Positions 23,528 through 32,934 of a stretch of 64,000 nucleotides of DNA are shown one piece after another. Source of the stretch: Hoeflea_A sp963921345 (GTDB lineage: Bacteria; Pseudomonadota; Alphaproteobacteria; Rhizobiales; Rhizobiaceae); assembly GCA_963921345.3 (NCBI GenBank), contig CAWUFE020000002.1, positions 868,001 to 932,000 of the forward strand, given 5' to 3'. A program made the translations under genes and the position numbers. Below the pieces are notes generated by a model. The model saw only the letters and a program-made list of their open reading frames with translations, made no database searches and was not told the DNA's origin. The first letter of the stretch is position 1, and each line of letters opens with the position of its first letter.

Positions 23528-24512
23528 CCTTCACCTTGCCGCGGAAGATCCAGTAGGCCGATGCCGTATAGAAGAGGATCAGTGGCACCAGGACGACAGC
23601 TCCGACCAGCAGGAAGCCGAGGCTCTTGTCCGGCCCGGCAGCTTCATGGATGGTCACGCTCGTCGGCACGATGTCCGGCCAGACGCTGATACCGAGGCCG
23701 ATGTAACACAGCAGGAACAGCACCTCGGCGGCCAGAAACGCCGTCAGTTCCCAGCCCTGCCGCAGGGCGTTCCACAGGATCAGCACGGTGAGGCCGACGA
23801 ATAGCGGCACCGGCAGTGCATAGAGCATGGTCGGCCAGGAGAACCAGCGATCCGAATAGCGCGGATCGAGCAGCGGAGTCCACAGGCTGACGGCGACTAT
23901 GAACCCGATCGTGGCGGCCGCCAGCGGGAACACCAGTTCGCGCATCCGTTCATTGAGCTGGCCTTCCGTCTTCAGGTTCAGCCAGGTGGCGCCGAGCAGC
24001 GAATAGCCGCAGACCAGCGCCAGGCCGGTGGCGACGCTGAAGGGCGACACCCAGTCCCACCAACCGCCGGCATAGGCTCGGTCGACCACCTCGATACCCT
24101 GCAGCCAGGCACCGAGCGCGATGCCCTGTGCGAAGGAAGCAACCAGCGAACCGCCGAAAAACGCCCAGTCCCAGAACCGCTTGTGCGAGCCGGAATGGAC
24201 CCGGTACTCAAACGCAACGCCGCGGAACACCAGCGCCAAAAGCATGGCGATCAGCGGCACATAAAGGGCTGGAAAGATCACCGCATAGGCCAGCGGAAAG
24301 ACGGCGAGAAGGCCGCCTCCACCGAGGACCAGCCAGGTCTCGTTGCCGTCCCAGACGGGCGCGATGGCGCCGATCGCGGTATCGCGTTCCTGCTCGTCCC
24401 GCATCAGCGGGAACAGGATGCCGACGCCTAGGTCGAAGCCGTCGAGCGCCACATAGACGAAGACGCCGACGGCCAGGATGAGCGCCCAGATCAATGCCAG
24501 ATCGAAGATCAT
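23508..24512 (-). CDS. cioB: Cytochrome bd-type (CIO) quinol oxidase subunit II
   Basis: A 334-residue subunit with the start MIFDLALIWALILAVGVFVYVALDGFDLGVGIL, diagnostic for CydB/CioB, and NETWLVLGGGGLLAVFP. Start ATG 24510-24512 overlaps the cioA stop (ATGA); upstream in-frame codons belong to a shadow of cioA. It ends YHH-TGA, overlapping the DUF2474 start. The oxidase reduces O2 with quinol without pumping protons and resists cyanide. Confidence 0.95.
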   Translation of the reverse strand: MIFDLALIWALILAVGVFVYVALDGFDLGVGILFPLMRDEQERDTAIGAIAPVWDGNETWLVLGGGGLLAVFPLAYAVIFPALYVPLIAMLLALVFRGVAFEYRVHSGSHKRFWDWAFFGGSLVASFAQGIALGAWLQGIEVVDRAYAGGWWDWVSPFSVATGLALVCGYSLLGATWLNLKTEGQLNERMRELVFPLAAATIGFIVAVSLWTPLLDPRYSDRWFSWPTMLYALPVPLFVGLTVLILWNALRQGWELTAFLAAEVLFLLCYIGLGISVWPDIVPTSVTIHEAAGPDKSLGFLLVGAVVLVPLILFYTASAYWIFRGKVKDGGYHH

Positions 24513-25918
24513 GATCCCGCTCCTCCCCGCAGCGCCCGCAGGATGCGGATGGCCCGGTTGCCGCCCTGGTCGAGCAGCCCGCGGGTCTGCGGCGGCGGAC
24601 TGTCGGGCGGCGTCTGGCCCAGAAGACGCACCGTGTAGTAGGTGCCGAGCCCGAAGATGAACAGATAGACCACGACGATCGCCAGCAGCGACGACCCGAC
24701 GGCCGGCGCGGCGATCGGCGACGCCGAATCGGCCGTCCTCAGCAACCCGTAGACCGTGAACGGCTGACGCCCGACCTCCGTCGTTACCCAGCCGCTCAGC
24801 ACGGCGATGTAGCCGGCGGGGCCGAGCAGCAACGCGAACCGTGCCAGCGATCGCCGGTCGTAGAGGCGGCCGCGCCAGCGTTCCAGCAGCCCCCAGGTGC
24901 CGAGGCAGAAGAACAGCAATCCGAGCCCCACCATGATGCGGAACGACCAGAAAACGATCGCCACGGGCGGCCAATCCTCCCGCGGGAACTGGTCGAGGCC
25001 GATAATTTCCGCATTGAAATCATGGGTGAGGATCCACGAACCGAGATAGGGAATGGCGAAGCCGTACTCGACTTCGCCGGTTTCCTCGTTGGGGATGCCC
25101 CACAGATATTCCGGCGCCGCCTTCCGGGTCTTGAAGTGCCCCTCGAGCGCCGCCACCTTGGCCGGCTGGTGTTCGTAACTGTTCAGTCCATGCTGGTCGC
25201 CGGCGAGGATCTGCAGCGGCGCAATGATGGCGATGAACCACATGGCCAGCGAGAACATCATGCGGCTGGTCTGGTTCTTGTTGTCCTTGAGCAGGTGGTA
25301 GGCACCGGTGCCCGCGACGACCAGCGCCGTGGTCAGATAGGCGGCGAAGACCATGTGGACGAGCCGGTACGGAAAGGACGGGTTGAAGATCACTTCGAAC
25401 CAGTCTTCGGGCACGAACTGGCCGACCTCGTTGACGCTGTAGCCGGCCGGCGTCTGCATCCAGCTGTTGACGCTGAGGATCCAGAAAGCCGACATCAATG
25501 TGCCGGCTGCAACGAGGAACGTCGCCAGAAAGTGCAGGCGCGGACCGACCTTGTCGCGGCCGAACAGCATGACGCCGAGGAAACCGGCCTCGATGAAGAA
25601 AGCAGTCAGCACCTCGTAGCCCATTAGCGGCCCGATCACCGGCCCTGCCTTGTCGGAGAAGACGCTCCAGTTGGTACCGAACTCGTAGCTCATCATCAGG
25701 CCGGAGACGACGCCCATGCCGAAGACGACGGCGAATGGCTTGATCCAGGTGTCGAACAGCGTCAGGTAAACCTGATCGCCGGTGCGCAGCCAGCGCCACT
25801 GGACGAAGGCGAGAAAGCTGGCGAGGCCGATCGAGGTCGCCGGGAAGATGATGTGAAAGGAAACCGTGAATGCAAACTGCAGCCGTGCCAGAAACACGGG
25901 ATCGGTAAAATCAGCCAT
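24509..25918 (-). CDS. cioA: Cytochrome bd-type (CIO) quinol oxidase subunit I
   Basis: The 469-residue subunit begins MADFTDPVFLARLQFAFTV with haem-ligand H22 (SFHIIFPA). It is short compared with E. coli CydA (522), consistent with a short Q-loop CIO type. GxWxxTEVGRQPFTVYG-like residues (GWVTTEVGRQPFTVYGLL) confirm the family. GAGGTG precedes the ATG. It is the first gene of the cioA-cioB-DUF2474 operon. Confidence 0.95.
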   Translation of the reverse strand: MADFTDPVFLARLQFAFTVSFHIIFPATSIGLASFLAFVQWRWLRTGDQVYLTLFDTWIKPFAVVFGMGVVSGLMMSYEFGTNWSVFSDKAGPVIGPLMGYEVLTAFFIEAGFLGVMLFGRDKVGPRLHFLATFLVAAGTLMSAFWILSVNSWMQTPAGYSVNEVGQFVPEDWFEVIFNPSFPYRLVHMVFAAYLTTALVVAGTGAYHLLKDNKNQTSRMMFSLAMWFIAIIAPLQILAGDQHGLNSYEHQPAKVAALEGHFKTRKAAPEYLWGIPNEETGEVEYGFAIPYLGSWILTHDFNAEIIGLDQFPREDWPPVAIVFWSFRIMVGLGLLFFCLGTWGLLERWRGRLYDRRSLARFALLLGPAGYIAVLSGWVTTEVGRQPFTVYGLLRTADSASPIAAPAVGSSLLAIVVVYLFIFGLGTYYTVRLLGQTPPDSPPPQTRGLLDQGGNRAIRILRALRGGAGS

Positions 25919-25998
25919 CGCGACACCTCGGTTTGCGATTTACGGCGAAAACCGTCGACCGTCGCAGTTTACGACGATTCTACAAAAAGAGTTCAATG

Positions 25999-26021
25999 AA
26001 ATCTGCCGTTTGTGCAGATTT
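25999..26021. repeat. 8-bp inverted repeat between chaA and cioA
   Basis: AAATCTGC (25999-26006) and GCAGATTT (26014-26021) flank a 7-base loop, 80 bp upstream of cioA and 30 bp beyond the antiporter stop. No T-tract follows, so it may be an operator for the oxidase promoter or a weak terminator; I cannot decide. Confidence 0.4.
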
Positions 26022-26051
26022 GCCGCAGCTGGTGGTCAATCGAGACCGCTA

Positions 26052-27155
26052 CTATGGATTGAATATCAGAACCATGTAGACGACGAAGATGACAAGGTGC
26101 ACGGCGCCCTGCAGCATGTTGGTGCGCACCCCGCCGAACGTCAGGCCGCTGACGAACATGGTCAGAATCAGCAGCGTCATGTCGGTGTCGTTAAGGCCGA
26201 GCACCAGCTCCTGATTGGCATAAATGGAGATCGCCAGAGCCGCCGGCACCGTCAGCCCGATCGTCGCCAGCCCCGAGCCGAGGCAGATATTGACCGCCCT
26301 CTGCAGATAGTTCTGGCGGGCCGAAGCCAGGGCGGCGAGCGCCTCGGGCGCCAGCACCAGGGCGGCGATGACAATGCCGCCGAGAGCCGCCGGCAGCGCC
26401 CATGAGGTGACGCCGAACTCCACCAGAATGGCGAGCTTCTTGGACAACAGGACGGCCGGAATCAGGGTGATGATCAGCAGCACCGCATGATAGCCGACCG
26501 AGCGCGACCCGCTCATATGGTGGTGACCGTCGTCGCCGTCCTCGGCACCCGGCTGCACGAAGAACGACCGGTGACGCATGGTCTGCATGGCGAGGAACGT
26601 CGCGTAGAGCACGATGGTGATCAACGCGAACCATTCGGACTGGATGCGGTTGAGGCTCGGATCCGGCGTCGACTGGGTGAATTTCGGCAGGATCAGGGTC
26701 ATCGTCGCCAGCGTGACCAGCACCGCCAGGAACGCACGCGCCCCGCGCAGGTTGAACTCCTGCTCGCTGTGATGAAACCCGCCGACCACCAGCACCAGGC
26801 CGACGACTCCGTTCAGCACGATCATCAGCACGGCCATCATGGTGTCGCGGGCGAGCGCGGGATTGGATTCGCCGCTCAGCATGATCGCCGAAATCAGCGC
26901 CACCTCGATGGTGATCACGGCAATCGTCAGGATCAATGTCCCGTAGGGCTCCCCGAGCAGCGCCGCCAGGTGGTCGGCATGGCGCACCGCCGCGAAGGAG
27001 AGCATCAGCATCGTGAAGAACAGGATGACGAAGAGGATGCTGTAGAGCGTCGGCGTGAAGACGCCGGCAAACAGCCACGCGCCCGGTCCGTAGGAAAGCG
27101 CCGTTACGAGTAACCCGACGATCAGGGCGTATTCCGTGCGGATGAATCTGAGCAT
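26052..27155 (-). CDS. Calcium/sodium:proton antiporter, ChaA-like
   Basis: This 367-residue polytopic CaCA-family protein has two repeated ion-binding motifs: ITIEVALISAIMLSGE (first alpha repeat) and VLAPEALAALASARQNYLQRAVNICLGSGLATIGLTVP (second). A histidine-rich loop (GDDGHHHMSG) separates the halves and may sense metal. It exchanges Ca2+ or Na+ for protons across the inner membrane. It is a single gene, in the same direction as cioA but 133 bp apart. Confidence 0.9.
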   Translation of the reverse strand: MLRFIRTEYALIVGLLVTALSYGPGAWLFAGVFTPTLYSILFVILFFTMLMLSFAAVRHADHLAALLGEPYGTLILTIAVITIEVALISAIMLSGESNPALARDTMMAVLMIVLNGVVGLVLVVGGFHHSEQEFNLRGARAFLAVLVTLATMTLILPKFTQSTPDPSLNRIQSEWFALITIVLYATFLAMQTMRHRSFFVQPGAEDGDDGHHHMSGSRSVGYHAVLLIITLIPAVLLSKKLAILVEFGVTSWALPAALGGIVIAALVLAPEALAALASARQNYLQRAVNICLGSGLATIGLTVPAALAISIYANQELVLGLNDTDMTLLILTMFVSGLTFGGVRTNMLQGAVHLVIFVVYMVLIFNP

Positions 27156-27333
27156 GCGCGGTGTGTTCCATTGTTCTTGCGGCGCGAATGTGGTGAGCGC
27201 AATCTAGCATTCAAGGACGCCGATGCAATGCGCCCGACTATCCGAAAGTTGATGTCGGGAAATACAGCCTTCGACTTGAAATTATTGGCGATCTGCAATC
27301 TATTTGCCGAGAGCAGACAATGGGAGGAAAATC

Positions 27334-28347
27334 ATGAAAAACTATCTCAAGCTTACAATTGCGGCGACCGCTGCCACATTCCTGGCCACCGAAGCGATGG
27401 CCGTCGAATGGAACGTGTCCCTGTGGGGCAAGCGCCGGGCCTTCACCGAGCATGTCGAGAAACTCGCGGAGCTGGTCAACGCCAAGACCAATGGCGATTT
27501 CACCCTGAACCTGTCCTATGGCGGCCTGTCGAAAAACCGGGAAAACCTCGACGGCATTTCCGTCGGCGCTTTCGAAATGGCACAGTTCTGCGCCGGTTAT
27601 CACCGTGACAAGAACCCGACGATAACCGTGCTCGAACTGCCCTTCATCGGCGTCAGCAACCTCGACGAGGAAGTGGCCGTCAGCAACGCCGTCTACGCCC
27701 ATCCGGCGACCCAGAAGGACCTGGCGCGCTGGAACGCCAAGCTGCTGATGCCCTCGCCCATGCCGCAATACAACATTGTCGGCACCGGCGAACCGCGCGA
27801 CACGCTGAAGAAGTTCGACGGCATGCGTGTGCGTGCCACCGGCGGCATCGGCAACGCCTTCAAGGCGGTCGGCGCCGTACCGACCTCGGTGACCGCGACG
27901 GAAGCCTACAACGCCATGGAATCGGGTGTGGTCGACACGGTCGCCTTCGCCCCGCATGCGCATTTCGCCTTCCGCACAATCGACCTCGCCAAATGGTGGA
28001 CGTCGAACCTCAACCCGGGCACGGTCAACTGTCCCGTGGTGGTCAACATCGAAGCCTATGAAGCGCTGTCGCCCGAGCATCGCGAAGCGCTCGATTCGTC
28101 CATTGACGAGGCCATCGCCCACTACATCGCCAATTACGGCGAACTGCTGGCCAAGTGGGACAAGGTGCTGGAGGAAAAGAACGTCCAGAAGGTCGAGCTC
28201 GACCAGGGTGAGGTCGACGCCTTCCGCAAGGCAGCCGCCGATCCGATCCGCGAGCAATGGATCGCCGACATGAATGCCCAGGGTCTGCCGGGGCAGGAAC
28301 TTTACGACCTGGTCATGAAGACACTGAAAGAACAGAAAACCAACTGA
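27334..28347 (+). CDS. TRAP transporter substrate-binding protein (DctP family), system 1
   Basis: The 337-residue periplasmic protein has a signal peptide (about 1-23) and mature start VEWNVSLWGKR. The DctP-family carboxylate-clamp arginine lies in FDGMRVRATGG. GGGAGG precedes ATG 27334. It is followed by a hairpin at 28359-28382 and then the two permease genes. The first mature residues differ from C4-dicarboxylate types, so the ligand is open. Confidence 0.92.
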   Translation: MKNYLKLTIAATAATFLATEAMAVEWNVSLWGKRRAFTEHVEKLAELVNAKTNGDFTLNLSYGGLSKNRENLDGISVGAFEMAQFCAGYHRDKNPTITVLELPFIGVSNLDEEVAVSNAVYAHPATQKDLARWNAKLLMPSPMPQYNIVGTGEPRDTLKKFDGMRVRATGGIGNAFKAVGAVPTSVTATEAYNAMESGVVDTVAFAPHAHFAFRTIDLAKWWTSNLNPGTVNCPVVVNIEAYEALSPEHREALDSSIDEAIAHYIANYGELLAKWDKVLEEKNVQKVELDQGEVDAFRKAAADPIREQWIADMNAQGLPGQELYDLVMKTLKEQKTN

Positions 28348-28358
28348 CCTGATCAAGG

Positions 28359-28382
28359 GGCCCGCCGGTTAACCGGCGGGCC
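28359..28382 (+). terminator. Perfect palindrome between TRAP binding-protein and permease genes
   Basis: GGCCCGCCGGTT (28359-28370) is followed at once by its exact complement (28371-28382) and then TTT. It lies 12 bp after the binding-protein stop and 15 bp before the permease start. Such attenuating or 3'-stabilising hairpins are expected where binding protein must exceed membrane components. Confidence 0.75.
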
Positions 28383-28397
28383 TTTCCAGTTCCGACC

Positions 28398-29015
28398 ATG
28401 ACCATCAGCAACGTCCGATCCGATGACAGCGCGCTGTCGCGCGCCGACCGTTTCCTGTTTCGCATCGAAAGCGCCATGACGCTCGCGGCGGGGCTTTTCA
28501 TTCTCGCCATCATGCTTCTGGCCGTCGCCAACATCCTCGGCCGCAAACTGTTCAATCTGCCGGTGCCCGGCTTCATCGACTGGATCGTCCAGGCCGTGCC
28601 CATTGTCGCCTTTCTGGGCATCGCCTATTGCCAGCGACTGGGCAGTCACATCCGCATGGACATCGTGGTGCGCGCCCTGCATGGCCGCTTCCTGTGGGCC
28701 TTCGAACTGTTTTCGGTGATTCTGATGGGTGTTCTCACCTTCATCCTGACTGTCGGCTCCTGGAACCACGCCGACCGGGCATTGAAACTCGGCGACAGCA
28801 CCATCGACATCAACCTGCCGACATGGCCCGTCAAACTGCTGGTGCCGATCATGTTTTCGCTGCTGCTTTTGCGCCTGCTGCTTCAGGTGTGGGGCTACTG
28901 GCGCGCGGTTTGGTCGGGCGAAAGAACGCCGGTCGCGGTCCCGCTGATCGAGGACACCGCCGCCGTTGCCGCGCATGAAGCCGAAACCGTTTCCGGCGCG
29001 GAGGATGACCGATGA
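28398..29015 (+). CDS. TRAP transporter small permease (DctQ), system 1
   Basis: The 205-residue protein has four predicted TM helices, the first at about 29-50 (LAAGLFILAIMLLAVANILGRK) and a typical QRLGSHIRMDI motif at the second loop. Its C-terminal tail is about 40 residues longer than usual. Its stop overlaps the start of the large permease by four bases. Confidence 0.92.
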   Translation: MTISNVRSDDSALSRADRFLFRIESAMTLAAGLFILAIMLLAVANILGRKLFNLPVPGFIDWIVQAVPIVAFLGIAYCQRLGSHIRMDIVVRALHGRFLWAFELFSVILMGVLTFILTVGSWNHADRALKLGDSTIDINLPTWPVKLLVPIMFSLLLLRLLLQVWGYWRAVWSGERTPVAVPLIEDTAAVAAHEAETVSGAEDDR

Positions 29016-30394
29016 CCACCATCGAGGTCGGCCTGCTGCTGGCGGGCGTGCTCGTCCTTTTGGTGATCGGCGGCGTCCGGGTCGCCTTCGCTACCGCGCT
29101 GATCGGCTTTGTCGGCCTGTTCGTCATCTTCGCTTTCGACAAGGGCCAGGGCGTCGACCGCGGCTTCTGGACGGCACTGAGAATCGCCGGCCAGGTGCCG
29201 CATTCGAAGATGTCGACACATGTGCTGAGCCTCATTCCGGTCTTCATCCTGATCGGCTATCTCGGCTATTATGCCGGCCTGACGCGGGCGCTGTTCGAAG
29301 CGGCCAAGCGGTGGGTCGGCTGGCTGCCCGGCGGCCTCGGCGTCGCCACCGTTTTTGCCACGGCCGGATTCGCCGCCGTCTCGGGCGCTTCGGTCGCCAC
29401 CTCGGCCGTCTTTGCCCGCATCGCCATTCCGGAAATGCTGGAACTCGGCTACGACCGTCGCTTCGCCGCCGGCGTGGTCGCGGCCGGCGGCACGCTGGCG
29501 TCGCTCATCCCGCCCTCCGCCATCCTGGTGATCTACGCCATCATTGTCGAAGCAAGCGTCGGACAATTGCTGCTCGCCGGTTTTCTGCCCGGCTTCGTGT
29601 CGGCACTGATCTACGGCGCCCTGATCATCATGCTGGCGCGTTTCCGCAAGGACCTCGGACCGCCGGTCGGCGGCTACACCTGGACCCAGCGCTTTCAGGC
29701 GCTGCCGGGATCGTTCCCGATCTTCGCCGTCGTCGGCATCATCATCTACTGCATCTATTTCGGCTGGGGAACGCCGACCGAGGCCGGCGCGCTCGGCGCC
29801 TTCGTCATCCTGGTCATGGCCCTCTACAAGGGCATGAAATGGGGCCAACTCAAAAGCGCCCTGATGGAAACCGCCAAGCTGACGGCGATGATCTTCACCA
29901 TGATCTGGGGCGTGCTGATCTTCGTGCGCTACCTCGGCTTCGCCGATCTTCCAGGCGCCTTCGCCGACTGGATCACCGGCCTCGACCAGCCGCCACTGGT
30001 AACGCTGCTCTACATCCTGGCCGCCTATGTGGTGCTCGGCATGTTCATGGACGCCATCGGCATGCTGATCCTCACCCTGCCGGTCACCTTCCCGGCGGTC
30101 ATCGCGCTCAACGGCGGGGAAAATGTGCTCGCATCGGAATCGGCGCTCGGCATGTCCGGCACCGAATGCGCCATTTGGTTCGGCATCATCGTCGTCAAGA
30201 TGGCGGAACTCTGCCTCATCACCCCGCCCATCGGCCTCAACTGCTTCGTCGTCGCCGGCGTTCGCAACGACATCTCCGTCCAGGACGTGTTTCGCGGCGC
30301 CACGCCGTTTTTCGTTGCCGATGTGGTCACGGTCGCGGTGCTGATCGCGTTTCCCGGCATCGTGCTGTGGCTGCCGCGGCTGATGCTTGGTTAA
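29012..30394 (+). CDS. TRAP transporter large permease (DctM), system 1
   Basis: The 460-residue membrane protein has DctM repeats: GFAAVSGASVATSAVFARIAIPEM, ATLASLIPPSAILVIYAII-type (GTLASLIPPSAILVIYA), and the late ITPPIGLNCFVVAGV. It provides the Na+-driven translocation path. Start overlaps the dctQ stop (ATGA). It is the last gene of the system 1 operon. Confidence 0.94.
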   Translation: MTTIEVGLLLAGVLVLLVIGGVRVAFATALIGFVGLFVIFAFDKGQGVDRGFWTALRIAGQVPHSKMSTHVLSLIPVFILIGYLGYYAGLTRALFEAAKRWVGWLPGGLGVATVFATAGFAAVSGASVATSAVFARIAIPEMLELGYDRRFAAGVVAAGGTLASLIPPSAILVIYAIIVEASVGQLLLAGFLPGFVSALIYGALIIMLARFRKDLGPPVGGYTWTQRFQALPGSFPIFAVVGIIIYCIYFGWGTPTEAGALGAFVILVMALYKGMKWGQLKSALMETAKLTAMIFTMIWGVLIFVRYLGFADLPGAFADWITGLDQPPLVTLLYILAAYVVLGMFMDAIGMLILTLPVTFPAVIALNGGENVLASESALGMSGTECAIWFGIIVVKMAELCLITPPIGLNCFVVAGVRNDISVQDVFRGATPFFVADVVTVAVLIAFPGIVLWLPRLMLG

Positions 30395-30420
30395 GGAGCG
30401 GGGCTGCCGTTCGGGAAATC

Positions 30421-31473
30421 CTAAAGGTTCGGAAAGCCGCGCTGCCCCCACTGTGCGCGCGGGATTGCGTCGCCGATCCGATAGCTGAATTTCAGCACCC
30501 GCGTCACCTGCTGGTCCACCTCGCAGCGAAAGGCGAGGTCGAACCATTGACCCTGGGTACGAAACGCAGCCCGGCGCGGTTCCAGCACCGTGCCGGCCGG
30601 CAGGCGATAGGAAGGCAGGACTTCCGGCGGTCGGCTGGCGGCGCGCAACTGGTCCCGCATCTCGGTCATGCACAGGAGGCTCGCTCTTCGCGAGCGCGGC
30701 AGTCCGGCCATCGCCGTCCGGAACGTCGGGTCATTCAGGATCGCGTCGGAATACAGATGCTCCGCCGGAGTCATCGCTGCCGGTACTTCGGCCTGGTCTC
30801 CGTCCGCCGCGGGAGGGTCCTGTTCCGGCTTTGGTGTCGGCGTGACGAGAGCGATCGCGCCGGCAGAGCCGGATTCCGGCGGGGCTGCTTCGACATCGTC
30901 ATTCCGCTCGGTTTCAAGCAAGGTCTCGGAGGCGTTCGGCAGTTCCTGCGCCGGTTCATCCGGCGTTTCGGCGACCTCGGTTTCGGACCCCTGCGAAGGC
31001 TCGGCGCCGGCGCTCTCCTGCTCCTGTGCGGCGTCAGCCTGGGGTTTCGGCTGCTCCGGCTCCGGTTCGGTCGATTCTCCTTCGGACACATCGTCCGAAT
31101 CGGATTGAGGCCCCGTATCGTCTTCCGCAAATTCATACACGGGTCGCAAGACCGGCAGAGGCGGCAACGCTGCCAGTTCCTCCCCTGACGGTGGTTCTTC
31201 TTCCGGTTGGGGCGGTGGTTCGGGCGCTTGATTTTCCGCCGTTTCCGGCTTGGGCGGTTCCGGCTCTTCCGGTTCGTGAGGCGGCACGAGTTCGACCGAA
31301 ATCGCAGCCGCTTCCGCCTCCGGCAGTTGCTCCCGCAGTTCAAGCAGCAAGGCAACCACGACCACGGCGTGCAAAAGCAGCGAGATCGCCATTGCGCCAA
31401 CAAAGAACCGCCAGGCGCCAGGCTGTGCCGGTGGCGTGAGTGGTCTGTCTGGACCTTTTTCCGTCAAAAGCAT
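30421..31473 (-). CDS. DUF930 protein with TonB-like N-terminal anchor and acidic Pro/Glu linker
   Basis: The 350-residue protein has one N-terminal TM helix (FVGAMAISLLLHAVVVVALLLEL, about 25-46). A long Pro/Glu-rich periplasmic segment (about 60-215) follows, then a C-terminal DUF930 domain (AEHLYSDAILNDPTFRTAM to the end, with cysteines in LLCMTEM and AFRCEVD). The layout mimics TonB/TolA, but the C-terminal domain is different. DUF930 is mostly known from Rhizobiales; no function is established. Confidence 0.82.
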   Translation of the reverse strand: MLLTEKGPDRPLTPPAQPGAWRFFVGAMAISLLLHAVVVVALLLELREQLPEAEAAAISVELVPPHEPEEPEPPKPETAENQAPEPPPQPEEEPPSGEELAALPPLPVLRPVYEFAEDDTGPQSDSDDVSEGESTEPEPEQPKPQADAAQEQESAGAEPSQGSETEVAETPDEPAQELPNASETLLETERNDDVEAAPPESGSAGAIALVTPTPKPEQDPPAADGDQAEVPAAMTPAEHLYSDAILNDPTFRTAMAGLPRSRRASLLCMTEMRDQLRAASRPPEVLPSYRLPAGTVLEPRRAAFRTQGQWFDLAFRCEVDQQVTRVLKFSYRIGDAIPRAQWGQRGFPNL

Positions 31474-31485
31474 TTGCGACAGACC

Positions 31486-32934
31486 CTAGAGCCAGCGCGC
31501 CGCAGCCAGCATGACGGCGGCCGCCACCAGCCAGGAAATCACCGTGAACAGGCCGTTCCAGCGCCAGGAATGTACGACGCCCGGAATACTGGCGACGCGC
31601 GACAGAAGCAGCGACGTGGCGCCAAAGGGCGAGCCGGTGAGGTTCAGCGCCCAGCCGACCAGCAACGCCAGGCCGAGAACGCTCGGATTGAGCTGCAGAT
31701 CCGGCATCGTCACCAGAAGCCCGCCGAGAAATGTCACGGTCATCATCGGCGGCAGTCCTATGCAGGACGCCAGCGGGATAACGGCGGAGACAGCCAGGTA
31801 GACGAAATCCGGACCGGGGATCCATGGCGACAGGTGGGTCGCCAGCCAGTCCCGGTTGACCAACGTCGCGGTCAGGATGCCGATGAAGCCGGCAAGCCCC
31901 AGCGTTGCCGCTTCCGGGCTGCCGCCCGGGATCACCCGACCGAACAGGGTGCCGACGCGGCCGGCCACTTCGATGCGACGAAACGACACCTGCTCGGCCA
32001 TCCACAGGATGGTCACCGGAGCGGCGGCGATCATGATGGCCGAAACCAGAACGATGCCGCCCACCCTGCTGATCACCCATGCCAGGCCAAGCAGCGCCGC
32101 AGCGACGGCGAGAAACCGCATCAAGGCAGCCCACGGAACCTGCGGCGGCGGGTCGCGACGAATGTCGATACCGGAGTTGACGAATCGCATTCGCGCCCGG
32201 TGTCCGGTGATCCGGTCTTCTGCCCAGCCGGCAAACAAAAGCAGGACGGCAATCACCATGCCGGCAGTGGCGATGACGATGGCGCGCGAACCGGGAACGA
32301 TGGCCAATACCACGGCCTGTGCAATGGCCGTCGGCGCCCACAGATTGAACCAGGAAAACCCCCGGCTCAGCGCGCTGATCTGCCGCCGCAGGCGGATGTC
32401 GGAAAGTTCCGGCGGTCCGTCTTCCCGCTTCGCCTCGACGCCCCGGCGGATCAGCGGCCCCAGCAGGCTGATGGCGCCGAAATTCAAAAGCACGCCCATG
32501 AAGTGTCCGCCGATATGCAGAGCCATATAGCGACGCCCCGGCGGCTGGCTGGTCAGGAAGCGTCCGATGGTAAGCACCGAATTCGAACCGAACGCACCCT
32601 GCCGCAGACTGGTCACCAGCATGATGAAGGCGGCGAGATAGGCTGCCCGCGACAGATCGTCGACGATCGGACGATAGGCGTCAGCCTGCAACATCAGGAC
32701 GGCGGTACCTGCCGCCGCCACGGCCAGCAGCAGAAGCATGCGTTCGCGCAGGCCGAAATGCCGTTGGGCGAGCGCCAGAAACAGCAGGAACGCAGCTGCC
32801 GAGGCCGTACGCGCAGTCACCGTATCATCGAGCACGGTCCAGATCGCAACGGCACAAAGCAGGCAACTGCCGATCGCAGCGAGCAGACCGCCCTTCTGTC
32901 CGGCCGCCTTGCGGCCGATGGCGTCAGTATCCAA
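31486..32934 (-). CDS. Polytopic membrane protein, transporter-like, family not recognised
   Basis: The 482-residue protein is hydrophobic throughout, with about 12-13 TM segments. Conserved-looking features are GGHFMGVLLNFGAISLLGPL, FSWFNLWAPTAIAQAVV and NLTGSPFGATSLLLSR. The last of these resembles the ion-transporter superfamily (ArsB/SLC13), so it may be a distant permease of that group. Its start overlaps the 3' end of the gamma-glutamyltransferase gene by 11 bp, suggesting coupling. The ligand may be a glutamyl compound or amino acid; this is inference. Confidence 0.6.
   Translation of the reverse strand: MDTDAIGRKAAGQKGGLLAAIGSCLLCAVAIWTVLDDTVTARTASAAAFLLFLALAQRHFGLRERMLLLLAVAAAGTAVLMLQADAYRPIVDDLSRAAYLAAFIMLVTSLRQGAFGSNSVLTIGRFLTSQPPGRRYMALHIGGHFMGVLLNFGAISLLGPLIRRGVEAKREDGPPELSDIRLRRQISALSRGFSWFNLWAPTAIAQAVVLAIVPGSRAIVIATAGMVIAVLLLFAGWAEDRITGHRARMRFVNSGIDIRRDPPPQVPWAALMRFLAVAAALLGLAWVISRVGGIVLVSAIMIAAAPVTILWMAEQVSFRRIEVAGRVGTLFGRVIPGGSPEAATLGLAGFIGILTATLVNRDWLATHLSPWIPGPDFVYLAVSAVIPLASCIGLPPMMTVTFLGGLLVTMPDLQLNPSVLGLALLVGWALNLTGSPFGATSLLLSRVASIPGVVHSWRWNGLFTVISWLVAAAVMLAAARWL

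Noticed and set aside
28895..30673. 592-codon minus-strand frame rich in Asp/Glu/His/Arg
   Set aside because: It runs antisense to the TRAP permease genes; composition is that of a GC-bias shadow.
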